A program made the translations under genes and the position numbers. From Chiridota heheva (lineage: Eukaryota > Echinodermata > Holothuroidea > Apodida > Chiridotidae), in contig JAIGNY010001203.1 in the NCBI GenBank assembly GCA_020152595.1, positions 591,001-655,000 on the forward strand: a DNA stretch of 64,000 bases. The letters are read 5' to 3'. Below, in pieces: positions 36,073 through 48,345 of the stretch (within the stretch, counting starts at the first letter, position 1; the number at the start of each line of letters is the position of its first letter). The notes below the pieces were generated by a model, which was not told where the DNA came from, did not search any database, and was given only the letters and a program-made list of their open reading frames with translations.

Positions 36073-36317
36073 CTGCAGAAAAAAAAAGAGGAACAAATTT
36101 ACACCATTTTACACGTAAATGCAAGATATCAAGAAGTGAACTTTTTATTTGATTGTGTACCTCTGTTTTTCTTTGCAAATTGGCATTTTTTAAACATCAT
36201 CTTTGCCAATGTCAAACCCTCCCAACTCACTCCCCCACTATATTCACACCCATAGGTAACACAAAGAGTAACAGGGTAAAATAAATCCAACTTCAAATAC
36301 CAAAGTCCGAACTCTTT

Positions 36318-37326
36318 TAGGGATGTGCATTCTCGTTTAATTATGTAAATGATAAACGATCCATTTTTTCGATCGTTTATCATGTACACAATCACAAGCC
36401 GAAAATACGATAACAAATTTAGGAAATTTTCACGGAACTGGTTCTATCCCTACAATAACCACAACGTAACCACTGCGATCAAGAGCCAAAAAATGATTAA
36501 AGAATGTCACAAAACTTGAGTAGGGGCCTATATTAAGTCTTGAAATTACCTGTAAGGCTGAAAAAAGTTGCCAAAAAAAATGATCTATGGCTTTAACATG
36601 CTTTAAACAGATGCAGAAATAAAATATCTGAAAATAAATTGCTGTATCTTGCAGCATTTTGAGATATTTACAACACTATTGACTGTGCTGTACAAGTTTC
36701 AACAGTGCGCCATCAGACACAGTAGCAAACTGTATTAAAAAAATATTAATCAACCCTCTTAAAAACATGACTGTTCTTTGCAAACCATGCTAAAATCTTG
36801 GCAACTTCAAAACATATTTGTTCGTATATTTTGCAATATTTTTTCTTATTTTGTGCAATTTATTTGCCTCATCAGGTAATCATTATATTTATTTCTAATG
36901 AAAATAACAATCAATGCTTTTTTATCCCTGTATTTCTTGGTCCATTTTACAGTTTGTAAAATAGGCACTTATGCCTAACAATAGCGTGGCATAGCATTGT
37001 TAATCGGGCCTAAACCTCTACATCAAGTTTTAAGTAGCTTCAAATTTGATAAATCAAAGTGAAAGATTAGTGAGCATTTAACACCTGCATTACAAAGGAT
37101 TTAATATTTTTTTGTTGATGGTTTGTTAGGTTTGAATTGTAAGATCATTAATAGTTGTGTGTGTGTGAATGTTATTGATTTTGAATGCAAACTCAAAAGT
37201 ATTGTTGGGAAACTGATAAGGGAACTTTCTGGGTGATTTTTCGGTATAAACGATGCATTAATTTTGTAAACGATAAACAATGCTTTCGATCGTGTACACA
37301 ATAATCGGTAAACAGTCGCGTCCCTA
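36318..37326. mobile_element. hAT-type nonautonomous element in ERM intron 1
   Basis: The 1,009-bp element has ends TAGGGATG and CGTCCCTA, and is flanked by perfect AACTCTTT duplications at 36,310-36,317 and 37,327-37,334. Subterminal arms are rich in cgataaacaatg and cgatcgt words in inverted arrangement. TAGGGATG ends and 8-bp duplications are typical of hAT elements. No transposase domain was seen inside. Confidence 0.8.
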
Positions 37327-37694
37327 AACTCTTTAAGTTATATAAGGTAAGGGGCATCAAGTAATTTTAGGCATGAAACTTTGATGAAGAAAAAAAAAAA
37401 TTGTTATGGTTTGACAATCAAACAATCTTTTTCTTTTCCCAAAATGCAAACACCCATTTGGACCAGAAAATATCATATGAAATCAAAAGTATTGTTGGGA
37501 AACATTGTCTTGCCAAAATTTGTCCCCTTAATTTGATTTCTTTGCAGGGGAAGGGAACAAGGAGAAGGGGGAAAGTCTCTAATTTGTTCCCCTGGAACAT
37601 TATCAAAGTTTTTCATAGTTGGGGGTTACTACACTAATTTATATCATTGTATGATTATCAAAATTCCTTGAAAAGAAAACAAATAAACACTCAC

Positions 37695-37706
37695 TGGTTT
37701 AGGCAT
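37695..37706 (-). CDS. ERM: ERM protein, start exon (MPKP)
   Basis: ATG CCT AAA CCA followed by a GTGAGT donor. ERM proteins start MPKP or MPK just before the conserved [12 protein letters not shown] block, and this exon ends at phase 0, matching the next exon. The joined start reads [18 protein letters not shown]. The ATG context is gacaagATG. An acceptor-like ttacttcttttcag near 37,778 suggests that the start codon may lie in a second exon with a 5' UTR part of about 70 nt, and a separate upstream noncoding exon. Intron 1 to 36,073 is about 1.6 kb and contains a hAT-type insertion. Confidence 0.85.
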
Positions 37707-38273
37707 CTTGTCTGCTTGTGTCCTTTCCACTCAGCAAAAATGATAAAATATAAACAACAAGTTCAGATGAGCAAAATCTGAAAAGAAGTAATAAGTAGTA
37801 TAGCATAGATGTAATATATTAATTGTTTGTGTCTTAATAAATCTCAAGTATCACATTGTATAATAATTATTCTAAAAATATATTACAGTTCTACATAATA
37901 TTGTTCTAATTATTTTGACTTATTCTGGGAAAATAAAATCACCCTTAAATTTGAATACATCTAATAAGATGTGTATTTTACATACTAGGAAACAGTGTAC
38001 AATGGTTTAAAAATCTTGCAGTTACAGTATTCCCACAATCATAGAAGAAGGCACTGTTTTCTTCCAAATAGTGTTGATGAAGCTTGCAAGAATTGTCATT
38101 AGAAAAGACCCTTACAATGGGGAGAACATGTTAATTGAGAATTAAGGAGCCCTGAAAATTTGTCATTTGTAGAAAAGGACCATTTGAGAACAGTTTTCAA
38201 TAGTCCTCTTAAAATTATGTTATTATTGCCCTCTGAAATTATTAACTTTCCCCTTAACCAAATGTGTGCATGG

Positions 38274-39061
38274 CAGACCCCACGCTTTGCTGTTTCACAG
38301 GGGCAGCCCATCCTGCCCATCCGTGGACTGGCCCTGCCCCCCTTGGATCTGCCCTTCCTCTCAGGTCCACCCTGCTCCTCATGAGAGAAAAAATATTACA
38401 AAAAAAAAAACTTTTAGATTTATTATTTTTTAAATTAATAATCTTACATAACCCTTACTCTACCACGCAGCGATATTATCGCTGTTTTGGGTGCCCCACC
38501 TTGGCTCCGCATCCCGAGCACACTTTTTCAAAAAAAGTGCTGATAGAGTAAGGGTTAATCAACCCGCGACAAATGCGCCAACTCAAAAATATATGCAGCA
38601 TGATCCCGGTGAGCGGCCCAGCGGGTCACTGAAGCAAAACGAGCCCAACTCTGCTGCTTGGAAGACAGAGGACTCTTCAATAATCAGCCCTTGATTTACC
38701 CTTACTCTACCACGCGGCAATATTGTTTTGAGTGCCCCACCTTTGGCTCTGCCTCCAGAGTGCATTTTCAAAAAGGTATTGGTAGAGTAAGGGTTAACCT
38801 CATACATGTAATTAAAATACCTTACATAGATACAGCACACAGAATGACAGCATAGTAAGCAATTGTCCTGTTTGGCTCATGAATGGTCCTTATCAGTCAG
38901 AATAGTTTCATTCTGAGGTTTGATTACAGCTAAAATCCCATAGCTTCTTCACTATGGGATCTGGATTCCACGCCGAAAAGACACAGCCCTTCGCGCGCGT
39001 ATTAATGTGCCCCTCAACAAGTCTAGCACCCTGCCCCATTTTAAATCAAGCTAGGGGTCTG
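38274..39061. mobile_element. CAGACCCC-ended TIR element, copy 4 (with nested insert)
   Basis: Ends CAGACCCCACGCTTTGCTG and caagctaggggtctg are flanked by CATGG at 38,269-38,273 and 39,062-39,066. The body matches copies 1-3. It is interrupted by a 348-bp insert at 38,449-38,796. Confidence 0.87.
38449..38796. mobile_element. Nested insert with two ~105-bp hairpin-ended repeats
   Basis: Two related units (38,449-38,557 and 38,697-38,796) each begin taacccttactctaccacgc-like and end in the inverted tagagtaagggtta. About 140 bp of other sequence lies between them. Alignment with the sister copies shows that the whole block is an insertion. It could be two MITE copies or one element with duplicated ends. 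Confidence 0.7.
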
Positions 39062-39922
39062 CATGGTGTTCAAAGCTTGCAGTGTACTTGCAATTTATAC
39101 ACAGTAATACTGGTAGCCCTAATTACTATGAAATGGGATGTGCATAGGTAAACTACTGTACCACAATATACTGTACTGTAGTTTTACAGTACCCTAAAAA
39201 CAATGCTTTTTTAGTCACCTATGCAGATACAGGCTGGACATGCCAAAAGAATAATTCAACACAAAAGATGAAGTTGTTGTATTGATTTCCTCTACTTACA
39301 AAGAATAGAATGTCAGTCACAATACTGTAACATGATACAACCACTAAAATAAATATCTCACACCAAACAGTGTTGCCCTAAAAGTTCTGAAAACTGTCAA
39401 AATTAGAACATTTACAGATCAAGTTGACAGGTAATAGTATACAAGGATGTATGAACCTGAATAGTAATGCCATGAATCACTACAAGTGGAATGCAGGCCT
39501 TGTATTTGTATTGTATGCCAAAAGAGGTTGTTTGACTTTATGAACAGTGCATGGTTCTGGTTCAGTAACCCTACAAGTTGTGCTTTACTTCCTTCTCAAG
39601 GTTCCTATGTTTATTCACCTCTATACCAACCCTCACAATCCCACTCACCAGCTCGACAATTGTGAGTAGTATTTATCTTTGGCGAGTGAATAATTAATTC
39701 ATAAATGGGTTTCCAAAGTTGAACTTTTTCTGTCCTTGACCATAATAATACTAATAATAATTATACAGTATACAGCATCAGTATTTGAAAGTACAATGCA
39801 GTTTTCTTGTCTCATGATCAGAAATATAAACCAGGCGCTTTGATTTTGCACAAATATTCATTCAGTTTTGTGTACTGTGAAAAATGATCAGAAATAGAAA
39901 CCCGTAAACCATAACCACACCC
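39062..39922. other. Stretch without recognised gene
   Basis: No exon or repeat was identified. It lies upstream of the ERM start on its strand, so regulatory sequence may be present, but no specific site is supported. Confidence 0.4.
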
Positions 39923-40112
39923 GACGATAAGTGAACACACAATTACAATGACGGGGTCGTCGCCTGCATATTCGGTTATGATAGTAACAATGCTATCACG
40001 AAACGCTTAATACGACCTGGACAAGAACACAGGTACAACGTACGGACAGACATAACATCGATAACCAAGTCAATGTCTACAGCCTTTGATAACCAGTTGT
40101 GGTACACTGGCG
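39923..40112 (-). mobile_element. Headless SINE copy with 10-bp target duplication
   Basis: Flanked by AACCACACCC at 39,913-39,922 and 40,113-40,122. On the minus strand it starts tcgccagtgtaccacaact and ends at a short GTC-type tail (ttatcgtc). It matches the body of the SINE at 62,551-62,820 but has no tRNA-like head. Confidence 0.88.
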
Positions 40113-40329
40113 AACCACACCCTCTTTCATTCTCTCATATAAATAGATGTACATACATGATGTATGCGTTGTCTCTCTTACTTTATGATCTCATCACCCA
40201 CATATACATGTATATGTTACATGTATATGTGGGGATGAGATACTGTAGTCACTTTGCTGTATAGGCAAATAACTACCTATACACCCTACACTACATGGCC
40301 ATCCCTTTGATATTAGGGGGTCTGGTGCA

Positions 40330-41830
40330 GCCCACCAGGGGGTCTCATATTAGGGGTTAAAGGTCATAAGTTTTTGGAATGGGTCAAAATTTGGTGATTT
40401 TGGTGTTTGTCATGTGTTTGTGCATGTGTGCTAATGCAACAATTAATTTTATGCAGCTTATAACTCAAAAACTATAATACACACATAAACCAAAATTGGT
40501 GGACAGGTACCCCTGGGACGGAACTTTTTCGTCAAGGTTTTGGTGTATGAAAATCAAAGGTCACAGGTCAAATGGGACAAGTTTTTAGAGATGACTGTAT
40601 CTTTTAAAGGAAATACTTGGTATCTTTGCAAATTGCATATGTGGGTAGGGTTCAAAATTTCAATAATTTTTTTTAATAATTGGAGGTCAAAAGGTCAAGT
40701 GCCAAAGGTCAATTAAGTACATTTTATGTAACATTTTGAACTCAGGAAGTACGAAACCAATACCACCCCTACTGTATGTTGTACCATGATAACTTGGTAC
40801 ATGAATTTGTGATGTCAAAAGCAGGATTGACCACTTTTCACCAACCATTTTCCCCTATAATCATGGAATGGTAAGAGTGATGTTAGCAGGATGTGTCATA
40901 CAATAGGGTACAATAAATGTGAAAAATTTAATATGTTGTTTCAGTGATTAGGGTCAGAGGTTACAGGTCAAATATGTGATTTTAGGGGGTAATTATGTAC
41001 TAATTTGTACAATTTTGTGCCACTTTAAAATCCAAAAAGGGAAAGACCTACAGTATACAAATCCTATGTTTGTACCATGATATTGTGGTACAAAAGGTCA
41101 AAGGTCATAGAGCTAGTGGCCCCTTTTAAGCATTTCCCCCAAGTTTTGGAATGGTAAGTAATCTGAGTGTCGGCGGTGTCATATAGTTGGGTATATGGCA
41201 AAAAATGTCAGATGTTGTTTTGGTGGTTAGGGTCATATATGCAATTTTAGGGGGTAATTACATCCCCAAGGTTTTGGGGTATAAAGGTCACAGGTCAAAT
41301 GAAACAAGTTTTTGGTGATGGTTGTATGTTTTAAAGGAATTACAGTACTTGGTTATCTTTACAAATTGCATAGGTGGGTAGGGTTTAACATTCTAACAAA
41401 AATTTAAAATTGGAGGTCAAAAGGTCAAGGTAATGGGTCAAAAATGAAATAATTGCTTTTAGGCAACATTTTAAACTCAAAAAGTACAAGACCTATACCA
41501 ACCCTATGTTGTACCATGATACCTTGGCACATTTAATTTGTGTTCCATAGACTTTGGGGTAAAAAGGTGAAAGAGCTAAAAGGTGAAAGAGCTATTGACC
41601 ACTTTTCACCATTTCCCCTATAGTTATGAAATGGTAAGTGTGACTTAGGCATAAATGGTGTCATACAGTAGGGTAGGATAAATGTAAACAATTTCAGTTG
41701 TTTTAGTGATTAGGTTCAAGGGTCAGAGGTCAAAAATGTGAATTTAAGGGATGAATTATGTACTAATTTGTACATTTTTGTGCCAAAAGTCAAAGAGCTA
41801 TATTAAACCTGTTAGCTATTTCTCACGCTA
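40330..41830. repeat. Tandem block of ~550-750-bp units rich in AGGTCA half-sites
   Basis: Three diverged copies are visible: about 40,380-41,040, an internally deleted one at about 41,040-41,260, and 41,260-41,815. They share gttgtaccatgata, accacttttcacca, tttaggg(gg)taattatg and tactaatttgtac. Many aggtca words occur as direct repeats with 1- or 2-bp spacing. No coding frame was seen. Confidence 0.75.
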
Positions 41831-42734
41831 TGCTGTATGCTTAAGGTGATGAGATCAGCAACTAAATGGATTGCTTTCTTGTTCATCATTTGTGTATTTC
41901 TCGTGACAATTTGTAGAGGACTTAACTTTGTGGGAATCCCTCACATTATTTTGTAATGCTCATAAGAATCGTATCGTACGTAACGAGGTAAACTATTTTG
42001 TGAATTTGGACTTAAAAGTTACGGAAGGGTTTTCTAGAGTAATCAAAGAGATTCTTTACATAAAAGTAAAACATGTTAAAAAAATCCAAGTATAGTGGTA
42101 AATTGCTGTTTACTTTTTTTCTTAATCTTGGACTAAAATTAATTTTTAACAAAAAATTTTTAACAAGAATTTTTTCCGTTATAATTAAATGAAACAACTT
42201 TATAAAATCATCAAAAGATTTTACAATTTTCAGTTACTCTAATAACGGAATATTTGTTGTTTTGCAAGACACATTTTGCCAAAGTTGTTCTGCTACACTA
42301 TGATTTTACCAAAATGTCCCTTTCCAGCTAATCACAATTAGTGATAATAGGAGTTTTCCCAATTATCTTGAGTTTCTTATTTCACAAACAAGCTATTCTC
42401 CCTGTTGATAAAGAGATCAATCATACGGGTTTGAAAACACCATCTGGAGGACAGAAAAGCACAGAATATTGCAAGATTTTCCATCCCTGCAGTATGATAT
42501 GAAGCGATGGGATTTGGAACAGAGCAAATTGTGATATTTCACTTTGCAACAACTTCTTGAAATAACACATACTGTAGTCTTAATAACAGGATAGCAGGCC
42601 CCTACTTAGGTTTTTTCAGAGGGGTGGGTCACTGTGCTACACCCTGCCCATATTTTCACAAATCAAATATATATTTGAGGCTTTGTGTACAACCTGGCAC
42701 GAAGCAGATAGGTGAGAATTGAGGTGAGAGACAT
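41831..42734. other. Stretch without recognised gene
   Basis: AT-rich. A gatagcaggcccctac string near 42,589 resembles the atagcaggtccctg of the palindrome at 984-1,018. Nothing else was seen. Confidence 0.4.
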
Positions 42735-45590
42735 GTTTGTTTGATGAGGACTTAATGGCACCACGACAGCAAGGGTCAAATTGTGCCTGAGAGGTTGGAT
42801 CATTCCAGAGATACAAAGAAAAGAAAATAGGGGGAGACTGAGAGATCACAGGGACTAAAAGCCAGGAAGCTGGGATCAAGAGAGGAAGTGCATGGGTGCA
42901 AAAGTAGAGAGAGGGGGGTGGGAAAGAAGGACTAAATATGGTTGTAGAGGAAGCATGATGAAGGAAGAAGATAATTTTATCCGCAAAGTTTTTCTGAAAG
43001 AGCTCGGCTATTGAGTTGAGGGAGACGAGAAAAGCTCTGGAAAGGTTATACAAAGGGCAGGCAAGGAGGACGTGGTGGACTGTGAGGGTGCAATGGCAAT
43101 TGTTGCAGAGGGATGGGGGAGCCAATAAGGAGATGGGAGTAAGTGAGGTGGGAGTGACCTATTTTAAGGCGGGTAATGTGGACATTGTCAACACAGGGGA
43201 GATTGTGGATGGTGGGTGGGTTTGGTCTGAATGGTGGGCTGGATGACATGGAAGTTTGTTATCAATTTGTGAGTCCCATGAGATTTGCCAACGGTCACAA
43301 ACAAGGGAAGCAATAAGCGGTTTGATGTCAGAAAGGGTTTTGGGAAAGGAGGTAGGTTGAGGTCAAGCTTAGCGGCTACATCAGCTCTGTCATTGCCGGG
43401 GATGTCAACATGGCTGGGTATCCAGAAGAAACAATACTTTTCCTGCAGAGGGAAAGAAAGGAGTTTACTGAGGAGGTGGGACGTGGGGTTATCCCATTTA
43501 GAATTTGAATAAAGAAGGACAGACTTGGAGTCGGAGAAGATGGCAAAGTATCTTAGCGGGGGAGTACTTAATAAAGTTAAGTGCGAGAAGGATGGCCTTG
43601 GTCTCGGCTGAGAAGATGGACAAGTAGTTGTGAAGCCTGCTAATGAGGGTGATGTCTTGGATGATGGCAGCAGCGGCTGCCTTGTCGCCTTCCTTGGAGC
43701 CATCAGTATAGATCTTTGATTTGGTTGTGGAGGTTAATAAAGAGGTTAGGTTGAGTTTGGGTTTTGTAATGAGTGGAGAGCCCCAGGTGGATAGAAGGGA
43801 AGGGGGTGGTCCTGTACAGGCACCCAGACAAAGCCCGAGTGCTTCATTTTGAATGGTGTTGATGTGGTTGAAGTAAGAGTTGTGAGCAGCACAGTAGACA
43901 ATATTGCCATAGTCAAGCTTGGCATGAATGGTGAGCCTGAAGATTTTGAGGAGAGCGTGGAGGTTAGCACCCCAAGTGGTGTTGGAGAGGCAAAAAATGT
44001 TGAGGGAGCTGTTGCATTTCTGTTGCATGTTGGTGTAATGTTGTTTGTAGGAGAGCTTGGGGTCTAGGGTTAGACCCAGGAACTTAGTGTGGTCAACCTT
44101 AGGGATGCGATTGACATTGAGCACGAGATTCGGATTGGGGTGGAGGTTGTTGAAATGAAAGAAGTGCATGCAGACCGTCTTGTCTTTGGAGAATTTAAAA
44201 CCGGTAATGTTGCACCAATCTTGCAGCCTATTGAGGCTTAAGATGGAGTCTATTTTTGACAAGAGGAAAGCTAGGGGAGGAGTAGAAGATGGTGAAGTTG
44301 TCCACGTAGAGGGCATGTTTGATGTTGGGGCTAAGGTTGTCCACGATGTTGTTAATGCTCAGGTTAAAAGAGTGGAGGAGAGAATGCTGCTCCGGGGGAT
44401 GCCCTCTCATTGGGGGTAGAGGTTGGATAGGGTGTGGCCAGGGTGTGGCCAAAACGAACTTGGAACTGTCTGGGTGAGAGGAAGTTTTGAATAAAGATGG
44501 GTAGGTGGCTTCCTGAGGCTGATGGTGTGAAGCTTGCGGATAATGCTGTATTTCCAAGAAGTGTCGAAAGCTTTCTCGAGGTCAAAAAAGATGGCAATAA
44601 AGCGTTCCTTTTTTGCAAAGTATTCCCGGATAGCGGTGTCGAGCGTAATTAATTGGTCCAGGGTATTGCAACATTTCTGGAAGCCGCTTTGGTGAGGGGA
44701 GAGGATTCTGTTTGTCTCAAGGAAACAGTTTAGTCTCTGGTCAATGATACTTTCCCTAATCTTACAGAGATAGCAGGTGAAGGCATTGGGGCAGTAACTG
44801 GATGGGTCTGTACTGTCCTTCCCTGGTTTGGGGACAGGGGTGACGATAGCTGTCCTCCAACAAAGGAAGGGAGTATGAGGACCAAATGTGGTTAAGGATG
44901 GTGAGTAGGGTAGCAGTGGCCTTGTTGGGGAGGTATTTCAGGAACTGGTGGGGGATGTTATCTGGGCCCTTGGAGGTGCAGCCAGTGTCGTGGATGGCTT
45001 GGTTCAATTAAGAAAGGGTGAGAAGGGTGTTGTAGCTCTCGGTGTTGTTGGAGGAAAAGGTAATACTCCAGGTTTTGTTGCGAGCTTTTTGGCTTTCAAA
45101 ACATTGGGATAGTTGACAGAGGACGATATGTTGCTGAAAGAGGCAGTGAGGTGGTGAACGATGTCCTTTTTCGCGATGAGAAGGTCACCATTCCAGGAGA
45201 GATGGGAGATTTGCCCATCCTGCCGTGAAAGCTCTTAACCACTCTCCAAATCTTCTTAGTGGGAGTGTTGGTGGTGAGAGAAGAGATAAAGTTGTTCCAA
45301 GTGTTGGTTTTACTGTCCTTAAAAGTGCACCCGGCTTTGGCATGGCTGATGCGAAAGAGGTTGAGGGAAGTCGGGTTTGAAGTTACTGAGGGCCTGCTTC
45401 CTGTTCTTGGTGACGGTTTTGCAGCCATCGGTGAACCAGGGTTTGAAGGTAGGGGGCAGGGTTTAGGGGTGGGGCAGGATTTGGGGGTGGGGGAAGGATT
45501 TGGGGGTGGGGGCAGGGTTTGGAGGTGGAGGGTGGTTAGGGGTTTGGAGGTTTTGGAAATTGAGCAATTTTTAGGTTTATACATCAACCC
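42735..45590 (-). mobile_element. RNase H-bearing non-LTR retrotransposon (I/Jockey group), 5' truncated and decayed
   Basis: Minus-strand domains in order: a pre-RT region with FKDSKTNTWNNFISSLTTNT (near 45,300); RT block KGPDNIPHQFLKYLPNKA (near 44,960); LPIFIQNFLSPRQFQVRFG (near 44,480); a catalytic motif reading YVDN instead of YVDD at 44,297-44,308; KFLGLTLDPKLSYKQHY; RNase H start KIYTDGSKEG (about 43,690-43,716), SAETKAILLAL, SDSKSVLLYSN and WIPSHVDIPGNDRADVAAK (about 43,381-43,425); then a C-terminal CxxC...H...C knuckle near 43,060. Several frameshifts separate the blocks. No endonuclease domain is present. The 3' end is near 42,735, where the minus strand reads ctcatcaaacaaacatg. 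RT plus RNase H fits the I or related clades. Confidence 0.9.
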
Positions 45591-45651
45591 TTTATTTATT
45601 TAACTCTTAAATTGGGGTTTTCTATCAAATCAAAGTTTGTACCTAGTTACT

Positions 45652-47661
45652 AACATTGCACGGTATACCGGTACTAAGAAAAGTACCGGTACTTTACGAT
45701 GCCGGTATGGTACAATACCACCAAATGAAAAATACCGAAGTACCGCCAAGTACCGTCAGTATTGGTACTTGCAACAATAATTTATAAAAGATACTTTAAA
45801 TCACTTAAAAATCATTTAAAAAAAACAAAAAAAAGAATTAAAAATATATATATGTTTTTAAACATGGTACATCACCTAAAAATTTCATAACAACATAATA
45901 TTTATAGGAAGACATGGTTGCAAAACTTGCAAAAATCATAAATATTACCGCTATTCCTTGACCTTTCAATAACAGCTGGCCTAGTTATGGTGCACTACTA
46001 GTTTCGTGAATATGCAATATACATGTTGTACAGTAACGTTAGTACAGCGTGGGAAAGTAACGATTATAACTTTTGTGCAAATTTTCTAGGCCCAACTCAT
46101 GAAATATGCCTGTATTTTTAGTACTATCGTAACAAGAAAATTTCAAAAAATATAATAAAATTCTTTTGAAAAGACATGTATGCATTCACTTTCGTCTGAG
46201 AATCGCTTCAGTCAATAAATAAATAAATGTTGCAAATTCACAATAGTGTTGAACATTTTGTGTATTTTTTTCTTTTGACACGTAAGGCAGGTTAAAAGAA
46301 AGAAAATAATCCCCATTCCCCCCATCATGTCACATTTGCCTTAAAAATATTAATCTGCAAATCACATAATGAAAATTCTCCTCACAATCAGCAACTATTT
46401 ATTTCCAAACAAAACTTGAACAAAGAACTGTAATATGTCAAGATCGTTCCAATCGGAAAAAGAGCCAAATCAGATCGAAAAAAAGCAAAATTTATATAAT
46501 ACTCTTATTCTTCCTAGATACAGCTTTAAAGCCACACTCTAATCAATTTGAATTCCAATATACCAACTAATATTCCAACCCTGGCCCATAAACCAGTATT
46601 GTGCAACGCTACAGCAAAATAAAATGTGCTCCAGACACCATATTGAAGCTTTTTTAAACTTTCATTTCGGCCCTTTGATGGCTTAGAATTTCAAATCTGG
46701 GAGTTGCTTTGCCATTTGGATGTGGAATTTCAGTAATCCACCCAATTTTTTTTATGGTTTTAACCAAGGTGTGTTTTCAAAACTTTTATGGACTTCGCCA
46801 TAACTCATTGAGTGTACAAGCTGCAAATAATGAGTACTGTAGGCCCTAGTTAGTGTTGATTTGTGTACAAAACAGTTACCAAGTCAGTTGTTGTGAACAA
46901 AATCACAGAGGTTTTCGGTGCATTGGGATTTCAATATTGATGAGTATTGTACTTAATATTAGAAGCTATAAAAGGCATGACCAGACTTAAGAATTTGGAA
47001 ATAATTTGAGAAATCAATCAGTTTTTTTTTTTTTCATTTTGCCCGTAACATCTCTGAAAGTTTTGCAAAAGTAGGAGTAAAACTCTGAAAGTTTTGCAAG
47101 AGTAGACCTACACATGTATTGTTCTTGCCGCGCTCGTTTGGAAAATATTGGCATTTAAAAATATAAAACTTTCAAGTCAACCAATTACACACATGTGCAA
47201 GTCACTGCAAGACTTGCATATAATTACCCCATGGTAAATTCTGTTAATATATGGATGTTATTAGTGTTGAAAAATATATTTACTCCTGTAACAAATGGAT
47301 TTGTTTGAATTAAAAAGAAGTATGTAGATTTAGAGTTTAATAAACTTTCAACGCATGTTGCAAACTTGTGTTAACAAACGTAACAGAATGTTAGAGATTC
47401 TAGAAGGTGTAATCAGGCAATAAATTTGATCTTTTTAACTTAAAGATCATATGTAGGCTATATTTATGTTTTAATGTTTCAAATGGAAGCCCCTTTGTAA
47501 TGTGGGAATTTCTTTGGTGTACAATTCCATGGCACTGTAAGTTATATTTCATATTTGCCCTTTGGGTAGTCACCTTTAAAAATACCAGTACTTTGGTATT
47601 ACAGGTACCATTTGTGTCGGTACTAACTGTGCTCATTTTCACCAGTACTATGCAACCTTTT
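45652..47661. mobile_element. ~2-kb TIR element, probably hAT-like
   Basis: Flanked by TAGTTACT (45,644-45,651) and TAGTTACA (47,662-47,669), a 7 of 8 match. The left end has ttgcacggtataccggtac and the inverted right end ttgcatagtactggt. Both subterminal regions are dense in gtaccggtac/ggtactttggta words. No transposase was recognised inside. Confidence 0.5.
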
Positions 47662-47684
47662 TAGTTACATCCTTCAAAATTGAT

Positions 47685-48230
47685 ATAATACTCTTATTCT
47701 TCCTCATATAAGCTATTGCAATGTAGTATAGGGTAATGCTCACCCTTCTCATTTAAATCAATTATTCATACTTCAGAAAAAGGCTGTTTGTATTATCACC
47801 CAATCAAGTTTTCAAGAACATACTGTACATCCCCTCTTTTTACCAGATAATGTTTTCTTATTATTTTTGATATCCACAGACAACAATGTGCTGTATTCAT
47901 ATCAAAATTTATTAATCAACAATTACCAGATATTTTCAAGGATTACTTTTCTTTTACTCATAATATACATTCCCACAATACCAAGTTCTCCCATCATTTA
48001 TTTTCTCTTCCCATAAATCCTGACCTTTTCAAACACTCCATTGTATCTAATGGTACTAAGTTCTGGAATCAAATATGCGATTCTATAAAAAAAAACATAA
48101 CCAGACATCAATGATGTTATAGCTCAACCCAAAACAATGCAAGAAGAATTGATTGCTTTTATTGATTCTATTTTTAAATATCTTATATTTTTATGTTTTT
48201 TATGTTTTATTTAAAGTCTTATTCCATTTT
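47685..48230 (+). mobile_element. CR1/L2-like LINE fragment, C-terminal end
   Basis: Translation in shifting frames gives NTLILPHISYCNVV, HPSHLNQLFILQKKAVCIIT, then PDIFKDYFSFTHNIHSHNT, FSHHLF and NGTKFWNQICDSI. This is the C-terminal region following RT in CR1/L2-group elements. Stops and a frameshift show that it is inactive. Confidence 0.7.
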
Positions 48231-48292
48231 TGGGCAATTATTCATCATGTTAAAAATCCAAGAGTTTCAACTTTCCTGTATGAGTTGTATTC

Positions 48293-48345
48293 ACTTTGTT
48301 TGTTTGCTTGGGTTTAATGGCACATTAACAGTCAGGTCATATAAG
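48293..48345 (-). mobile_element. Short LINE-tail fragment
   Basis: The string ttgtttgtttgcttgggttt followed by aatggcacattaacag resembles the 3' ends of the LINE copies at 3,097, 42,735 and 52,851. Confidence 0.4.

Noticed and set aside
38698..38796. Reading the nested 348-bp insert as a miniature LTR element
   Set aside because: The repeated ends are themselves inverted-repeat-bounded, lack TG...CA ends, and no primer-binding site or polypurine tract is visible.
43016..45603. Plus-strand open frames across the LINE (for example 45,259-45,603 and 43,849-44,067)
   Set aside because: They are antisense shadows of the minus-strand RT/RNase H ORF.
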